Origin: Corynebacterium suedekumii
GTDB taxonomy: Bacteria; Actinomycetota; Actinomycetes; Mycobacteriales; Mycobacteriaceae
DNA: 64,000 nt
Reading direction: 5' to 3'
NCBI RefSeq assembly: GCF_030252185.1
Contig: NZ_CP126970.1
Location: 1,550,001-1,614,000, forward strand
Made by a program: the position numbers and the translations under genes
The notes under the pieces: model-generated
Databases searched by the model: none
Seen by the model: the letters and a program-made list of their open reading frames with translations, nothing else
What the model was told of the DNA's origin: nothing
In this document: one piece after another, positions 58,813 through 64,000 of the stretch
Layout: every line of letters begins with the position of its first letter
How positions within the stretch are numbered: position 1 is the stretch's first letter

Positions 58813-60252
58813 GAGCGTGTCAAGTTGTTTGTGTGTGGGGCGTGATTATTAGAGGTAGGGCTCGAAGCGGTCCGGGTAGGCCACAGACATCTGGTTGATG
58901 GCCTGCTTCCAGTTCGTCACCCGCCTGCCCTCGATCAGCCGGCCACTGGTAGCCGCGACCCGTTTGCCCTGCTTAGCGCGCTTGGCGGCCCGTTTGTCCT
59001 CGATGTTGCAGATCATCAACCACAAGGTTTTGATCGCGGACTCATCGTTGGTAAACTGCACCCGATTCCGGGTGGCTTTGCGCAGCTCGTTGTTCATCGA
59101 CTCAATCGAGTTCGTGGTGTAGATCACCTTCCGGGCCATGGGAGGAAACTCCAGGAACGGGATGAACCGGTCCCACGCATCGCGCCACACCTTGACTGAC
59201 TGCGGGTACTTTTCCCCCAGCTCGGAGGCCTCGAACTCCGCCAACGCCGCCAGAGCGGTCTGCTCGGTGGGGGCGGTGTAGATCTTCTTCAGCTGGGCGG
59301 ACACCGCTTTGCGATCTCCGTAGGCCACCCACCGGTTCGCTGCCCTGATCAGATGGACGACACAGGTCTGGACCATCGAATCCGGCCAGGTGGCTTCCAC
59401 AGCCTCCGGCAGGCCCTTGAGCCCGTCGCAGCACACGATAAACACATCGTGTACGCCGCGGGTAGCGAGGTTGGCGCACACCTGGGCCCAGAACGAGGCT
59501 CCTTCCTCTTTCGCCAGCCAGATACCGAGGATGTGTTTGATCGAAGTCCATGTCCACCCCGATAGCCAGGTACGCGGATTTGTTGACCACCCGGCCCCCG
59601 TCACGGACTTTGATGCGTAACGCATCGAGGAAGATCACGGGGTAGAACTCCTCGAGTTGGCGGTTCTGCCAGATCAGCACCTCCTCGAGGACCGCATCGG
59701 TGATCGCGGAGATTGTTTCATGGGAGATGTCCACGCCCATGGCGGTGACCATGTGGTGCTGGATGTCTCGGACGGTCATGCCACCGGCATAGAGACTGAT
59801 GATCATGTCGTCGACGTCGGTCAGCCGGCGGGATCCTTTGGGCACCATTGTCGGCAGGAAGGATCCGTCACGGTCCCTGGGAACAGCGACATCGACCGGT
59901 CCGTAGTTCGAATCGACCCGCTTGGGGTAGGAACCGTTACGGGAATTGTTCTGACCAGCGGCTTCCTTGCTGTCCCGGTCACCGTGCTGGTAGCCGAGGT
60001 GGGCATCCATCTCGGCGTTGAGGCCGCGGTTGATCGAGGCCTGGAGCAGGCCCCGGACGAGATCGTTGGCATCCGTTGTGGAGGTGCCGAGCTCGTCGAT
60101 CAGTTTCGCCATCTCAGGATTGGCCAGCAGCTTTTCCTCGATCGCTTTGATCTTTGCGGAGTCTTCTGGGTTTCGTCGTGCCACGGTAGTCATTCTGGTT
60201 CATCTCCTTGGTGTGAGGGGAATCCCTCACACACAAACCATCTGACACCCTC
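58813..60252 (-). mobile_element. IS256-family element, copy 3
   Basis: 1440 bases in reverse orientation. Ends GAGCGTGTCAAG and CTGACACCCTC. Target duplication TCTTTGCG at 58805-58812 and 60253-60260. One base longer than copies 1 and 2 because of a change within the transposase gene. Confidence 0.92.
58849..60193 (-). pseudogene. IS256-family transposase, copy 3, frameshifted
   Basis: Same protein as copy 2 up to AIGVDMD; there GGG of the other copies is replaced by TTCG (59539-59550 region), which shifts the frame. The second half is intact in another frame (IKHILGIWLAKEEGASFWAQ and on to DRFEPYL). Non-functional unless the change is an assembly artefact. Confidence 0.85.
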
Positions 60253-60827
60253 TCTTTGCGCGGTCAAGGATGCGTTCAGCGGCCGGATCGTGGGCTACTC
60301 GATCGACTCGCGCATGAAGGCATCTCTCGCGGTTCGCGCTGTCCGCAACGCCGCCCGGATGCGCGGAAACGTGAACGGCTGCATCGTTCATTCGGACAGA
60401 GGGTCGCAGTTTCGAAGCAGGAAGCTGCGCCGCGAACTCGCTACCCATAATCTCGTCGGCTCGATGGGCAGGGTTGCTTCTTGCGGCGACAACGCGGCGA
60501 TGGAATCGTTCTTCAGCCTGCTGCAGAAGAACGTCCTGAACCGGCGCTCCTGGGCCACCCGCGAACAGCTGCGCATCGCGATCGTGACCTGGATCGAGCG
60601 GACCTATCACCGGCGACGTCGACAGGTCCGCCTGGGCCGTTTGACGCCCATCGAGTTCGAGACCATCATGAACAACGACCTGGCCCTCGCGGCCTAACCA
60701 GAACTGTCACCAGTCCCTGCACCAGACCCGACCGCGACACCGGAGAAACGCATGAACACCCCCTTCGAAGTCACAGCAGGTCACGCGTAGGCTTGTCTCC
60801 CACCACCCACCAAACGAAAAGCACCCC

Positions 60828-61085
60828 ATGAGCAACTCCTTCCGAACTGTCAATTTCCGGACCCACCGCCAGGTCAAGAACGACTCAATCCACATCAACT
60901 TCTCCCGCGAAGGCGGCCAGACCGTTGCTGTCAAGATGGCGACCCTCTACACAGACGGCACACTCAAGATCGTCGTCGACGACACGGAGACCTACTACCC
61001 GCCGACGTCCTACTTCAGCGTGGAGTTCCCGACCAGGGAGTCTGACGACAAGGACAAGCGCCGTACGCGAGTCGTGCTCGCGTAA
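60828..61085 (+). CDS. Small hypothetical protein
   Basis: 85 residues, soluble: SFRTVNFRTHRQVKNDSIHI, then TVAVKMATLYTDGTLKIVVD and a charged end (ESDDKDKRRTRVV). No domain recognised. A 4-base A run and GCACCCC precede the ATG; no strong ribosome site. Lies in the remainder of island 2. Confidence 0.5.
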   Translation: MSNSFRTVNFRTHRQVKNDSIHINFSREGGQTVAVKMATLYTDGTLKIVVDDTETYYPPTSYFSVEFPTRESDDKDKRRTRVVLA

Positions 61086-61089
61086 AACT

Positions 61090-61542
61090 GTGCTGGAACA
61101 CGACCGGCGGCAGGCCGCGATTCGACACCTCGCAGGACGAATCGCGGTCGAACTCGTCTGGCCCAACCCCGACCTCACCCCCGACCCCGAACAACACGCG
61201 GCACACCTGATCAGCCTCGTCTGCAACACCAACATCGACGTCGGCCTCGCCGCCCTGGCCGTCGCCGGCCCCCTCATCGCAGACCTCCACGGGCACCCAC
61301 CCAATATCAACCTCGCCGCAGCGCTCATGGAGGACACCCTCGACGACCACCCCGACAACCGACTCGGCCACGACATCGGAATCGGATTCTGCCGCCACGT
61401 CTTCAACGTCGACACCATCGACCAGGCCATCGACTTCTTCGGGGAAACCATCGCCGATCCCACCCTGACCCAGGAACAAGCCGACGCGATGTTCCTGACC
61501 GCCCTCAGCACAATCTTCACGATCTACGCCACCGCGTTCTAA
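61090..61542 (+). CDS. Hypothetical helical protein
   Basis: About 150 residues, mainly helical: LEHDRRQAAIRHLAGRIAVE, PEQHAAHLISLVCNTNIDVG, LIADLHGHPPNINLAAALME, and a long C-terminal helix (TQEQADAMFLTALSTIFTIY). GTG start 5 bases after the previous stop suggests coupling. Family unknown; of plasmid or phage type by its context. Confidence 0.5.
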   Translation: MLEHDRRQAAIRHLAGRIAVELVWPNPDLTPDPEQHAAHLISLVCNTNIDVGLAALAVAGPLIADLHGHPPNINLAAALMEDTLDDHPDNRLGHDIGIGFCRHVFNVDTIDQAIDFFGETIADPTLTQEQADAMFLTALSTIFTIYATAF

Positions 61543-61572
61543 CCAGTCACCCGCCTCCACCAGCATGGCGGC

Positions 61573-61743
61573 ATGACCACACCTGATGACCTCCTCCGCA
61601 ACGTCGTCGCCGCTGAAACCGGCGGATGGACCGAAGCACAGAAAGCAGCCCTGCTGCACCGCCTCGCCCGCGAAGCCACCCGCATCGATGTCGGCCACCG
61701 CTACCCCACCGCCGGGACCCTCGCTCAGTCCATCGACCCCACC
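61573..61743 (+). pseudogene. Truncated phage/plasmid-type hypothetical gene
   Basis: About 57 residues: TTPDDLLRNVVAAETGGWTE, AQKAALLHRLAREATRIDVG and GTLAQSIDPTTT. The reading frame then runs into the reverse complement of another gene fragment, so it is cut at about 61743, the right edge of island 2. Confidence 0.5.
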
Positions 61744-61901
61744 ACCACAGCCAGTGGCTCCCGGTGTCCCAGGCACGCCGTGGCGATCATTTGGAGCTGC
61801 CACAGCTCCGGCTCCTCCGGGAGGTGGGCGAGGAGGGCGTCGAGGAGCTCCCGGCGTGACCGAGCGACGAGGTAGGTGTCGGCATCATCCGGAAAAATCA
61901 T
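61744..61901 (-). pseudogene. Truncated core gene at the right edge of island 2
   Basis: On the minus strand: MIFPDDADTYLVARSRRELL, then DALLAHLPEEPELWQLQMIA and TACLGHREPLA, then a sudden change. A small helical protein whose C-terminus was replaced by the island. ATG at 61901. Family not recognised. Confidence 0.45.
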
Positions 61902-62028
61902 GGGGCCAGAATCCCACAGGAATCCCGCACGCGCTCCGACTCTCGCAGCACGAGCGGCGCGGGTGGCACGAATGGCACAGCGTTGACCAGCGCAAATAGA
62001 AACCTCCAGGTCGCGTACCCTGGTGGGC

Positions 62029-62352
62029 ATGATCCTCATCAACGTCAAATTCCGCCCGCTGCCCGAGCACGTCGAGAACTTCCGCGAGATCGTCGCGGAG
62101 TTCACCGAGAAGACGCGCCAGGAGGCGGGCTGCATCTTCTTCGAGTGGTCCCGCAACACCGATGATCCGTCGGAGTACATCCTCATTGAGGCGTTCCAGG
62201 ATGACGCCGCGGAGGCGCACGTGAACTCCGATCATTTCACGGCCGCCACGGAGCTGTTCCCGACGGTGCTGTCGGAGACCCCGCAGATCATCAACACCTT
62301 CATCGAGGGGAAGAGCGACTGGGACCGGATGGCCGAGTTCCAGGTCGGCTGA
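62029..62352 (+). CDS. Antibiotic biosynthesis monooxygenase (ABM) domain protein
   Basis: 107 residues: MILINVKFRPLPEHVENFRE, QEAGCIFFEWSRN and YILIEAFQDDAAEAHVNSDH are typical of the ABM/YgiN dimeric alpha-beta barrel, quinone or heme-like oxygenases. ATG 62029 lies exactly 7 bases after TACCCT, so leaderless. Confidence 0.9.
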   Translation: MILINVKFRPLPEHVENFREIVAEFTEKTRQEAGCIFFEWSRNTDDPSEYILIEAFQDDAAEAHVNSDHFTAATELFPTVLSETPQIINTFIEGKSDWDRMAEFQVG

Positions 62353-62368
62353 CGGTAGGCTTTAGACC

Positions 62369-63292
62369 ATGGGTAAAAAGGACACCGCTGCTGCCGCCAG
62401 CAAAGCTGAGAAGGCCGAGAAGCCGGAGAAGCTGAACTCGAAGGCGTATGAGAAGGAACTCAAGCGCCTGCAGGCTGAGCTGGTGGACATGCAGCAGTGG
62501 GTGGTGGAGACGGGCGCGCGGGTGGTCATCATCATGGAGGGCCGTGACGCCGCCGGTAAGGGTTCCGCCATCAAGCGGATCACCCAGTACCTCAACCCGC
62601 GGTCGGCCCGCATCGAGGCGCTGCCGGCACCGAGCTCCCGGGAGCAGGGTCAGTGGTACTTCCAGCGGTACGTGGAGAAGCTGCCCACCGCCGGTGAGAT
62701 CGTCATCTTCGACCGCTCCTGGTACAACCGCGCCGGAGTGGAGCGGGTCATGGGCTTCTGCACCTCGCAGGAGTACCGCCGGTTCCTGCACCAGGCCCCG
62801 ATCTTCGAGCGTCTGCTCGTCGAGGACGGCATCCTGCTGCGCAAGTACTGGTTCTCGGTCTCGGATGAGGAGCAGCTCGCACGTTTCCAGTCCCGCCTGG
62901 AGGATCCGCTGCGCCGCTGGAAGCTGTCGCCGATGGATCTGCAGTCGATCACCCGCTGGGAGGACTATTCCCGGGCGAAGGATGAGATGTTCATCCACAC
63001 CGACATCCCCTCGGCACCCTGGTACACGGTGGAGAGCGAGGACAAGAAGCGTTCCCGCATCAACGTGATCTCGCATCTGCTCTCGACGATCCCGTACGAG
63101 AAGATCGAGCGTCCGCTGCCGGAGATCCCCGAGCGACCGGGCTCGGACAACAACTACGAGCGCCCGCCGCGTGCGGAGTTCCGTTACGTCCCGGACGTGG
63201 CGGCGAACCTGGCCAAGAGCCGCACCGGGGACAACGGGGACAAGGGCGGCAAGACGAAGTCCCGGAAGGAGCGCCCGGATGGACGCCACTGA
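62369..63292 (+). CDS. ppk2: Polyphosphate kinase 2
   Basis: 307 residues. Walker A GRDAAGKGSAIKRI, lid-type FDRSWYNRAGVERVMGFC and RKYWFSVSDEEQLARFQSRL mark class I PPK2, which makes GTP or ATP from polyphosphate. Charged N-terminal extension (KAEKAEKPEKLN). Leaderless ATG behind TAGGCT. Overlaps the next gene by 14 bases. Confidence 0.94.
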   Translation: MGKKDTAAAASKAEKAEKPEKLNSKAYEKELKRLQAELVDMQQWVVETGARVVIIMEGRDAAGKGSAIKRITQYLNPRSARIEALPAPSSREQGQWYFQRYVEKLPTAGEIVIFDRSWYNRAGVERVMGFCTSQEYRRFLHQAPIFERLLVEDGILLRKYWFSVSDEEQLARFQSRLEDPLRRWKLSPMDLQSITRWEDYSRAKDEMFIHTDIPSAPWYTVESEDKKRSRINVISHLLSTIPYEKIERPLPEIPERPGSDNNYERPPRAEFRYVPDVAANLAKSRTGDNGDKGGKTKSRKERPDGRH

Positions 63293-64000
63293 CATCGGGG
63301 ACGACGCGCAGCGCTCCGCCCGAACCCGGCCCCGATCCCGTGGGCCCGGTACCTCGTCGGGTTCGCGGTGACTGCCGTGTCGCTGGCGTTCGCGATGACC
63401 TACTACGACGCGGTGCCGGACCCGATGCCGGTCCACTTCGACGCTGCGGGTGAACCCGATTCCTTCACTGCGAAAACGGTGCCGGGGTTCCTCGGCATGC
63501 ATCTGCTCGGCCCGGGCGTCACCATGCTCACCGGCCTGGCGTCCGCCGCGCTCGTCACGTCCCAGGCCCGGTCGGCGGCCGAGGACACCTTTCCCGCGCG
63601 TGCTCCGGAGGACCGGGCCCGGACGGTCGGCATCCTCAGCCGACTGCAGAAGCCGATGGCGACGTATCTCGTCGCCCTCGCCATCATTGTCGCCCTCGCC
63701 GTCCATCAGTCGTTTGGTGCGTTCGGTGACTGGAATCTGTCGATCTGGTGGGTGCTCGCCGCGATCGGCCTGCTCACCGTCTGGCTCATGGTCACCCTGT
63801 CCCGTTCCGTCCGCGACGCTGAGGTGGAGAATCCACCGGCCAGTGACGCCGAGCGCCTGAGGTGGGGGATGTTCTACGTCAACCCGGCGGATGAGCGGGT
63901 GTTCGTCGACCTGATGGGCGGGGCGAACCTGACGTTCAACTTCGCCCGACCGTTGGCGTGGGTGGTCCTGCTCGCCTTGCTCACCCCGGTGATCCTCGTC
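63279..64000 (+). CDS. DUF1648-like membrane protein, partial, frameshifted
   Basis: N-terminal frame MDATDIGDDAQRSARTRPRS starts inside the end of ppk2; the rest lies in another frame: WARYLVGFAVTAVSLAFAMT, DAVPDPMPVHFDAAGEPDSF (the DUF1648 box), and more helices up to the window edge (WVVLLALLTPVIL). Restoring one C at the CCC run 63337-63339 joins RPRS to PWARYL. The 3' end lies beyond the window. Function unknown. Confidence 0.65.

Larger units (their letters stand above)
58347..60697 (+). pseudogene. IS3-family OrfB, copy B, split by IS256
   Basis: First part 58347-58812 (through EGRLYLCA), second part 60261-60697 (AVKDAFSGRIVGYSIDSRMK onward). Removing IS256 copy 3 and one TCTTTGCG restores the copy A sequence, with HSDRGSQF and DNAAMESFF intact. 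Inactive as it stands. Confidence 0.92.
57988..60729 (+). mobile_element. IS3-family element, copy B (contains IS256 copy 3)
   Basis: Same ends as copy A (GGGTCTGGTGCAGG...). Target duplication GAC at 57985-57987 and 60730-60732. Without the IS256 insert and its duplication it is 1294 bases, like copy A. Confidence 0.92.

Noticed and set aside
54460..60729. Composite transposon: two direct IS3 copies around the GHKL/nuclease gene
   Set aside because: Each copy has its own perfect target duplication (CAT for A, GAC for B), so they inserted separately; the outer flanks do not match.

Overview
The window looks like a Corynebacterium chromosome. It is GC-rich. Gene neighbourhoods match what I recall of the genus: a two-component pair next to an HtrA protease and mog; mscL; galU with the gephyrin-like pair glp/glpR; pmt; betP; metG; rpf2-rsmA-ispE. 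Many genes start directly at the transcription start behind a TANNNT box. The species was not identified and no database search was possible.

Layout. 1-4.0 kb: a eukaryotic-type signalling cassette (FHA-like/winged-helix protein, J-domain-like membrane protein, Ser/Thr kinase, Pro/Gln-rich membrane protein). 4.0-10.3 kb: a TetR regulator with its operator, a degenerate nucleotidyltransferase, the cysteine-poor ribosomal cluster rpmB-rpmG-rpsN-rpsR, a LuxR-type two-component system, a CPBP protease, then rpmE-rpmF. 10.3-20.8 kb: an MprAB-like two-component system, HtrA/PepD protease, mog, mscL, an SAF protein, fthC (frameshifted), galU-glp-rimJ-glpR and tRNA-Ala(CGC). 20.85 to about 29.5 kb: accessory island 1 beside the tRNA. 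It holds the tail of a serine recombinase split by an IS481 element, a PD-(D/E)XK-like nuclease gene split by an IS3 element that itself contains an IS30 element, a resolvase fragment, a toxin-antitoxin pair and an M23 peptidase. About 29.8-50.7 kb: mostly core genes for alkylation repair (tag, ogt), doxX, protein O-mannosylation, rsmI, betP, metG, an MFS carrier, recQ, tatD, rpf2, rsmA, ispE, a His-rich AztD-like lipoprotein and an ABC-F ATPase. 50.87 to about 61.74 kb: accessory island 2, a prophage-like remnant hit by three IS256 and two IS3 copies. It carries a 657-residue GHKL ATPase with a Shedu-like PD-(D/E)XK C-terminus, the best candidate here for an undescribed defence gene. 62.0-64.0 kb: core again (ABM monooxygenase, ppk2, a membrane protein cut by the window edge).

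Two window-wide patterns matter. First, at least nine gene-breaking single-base indels fall in eight mostly core genes, nearly all in short C or G runs. They look more like consensus errors than natural decay, so the frameshifted entries should be read with that in mind. Second, a TANNNT-N7-start pattern fixes many start codons, and two promoters have interlocked -10 boxes facing opposite ways (pmt/rsmI and ogt/doxX).

Every IS copy can be delimited by inverted repeats and target duplications. Removing them restores intact reading frames in a 341-residue nuclease, a 127-residue phage-like protein and a 70-residue membrane protein.
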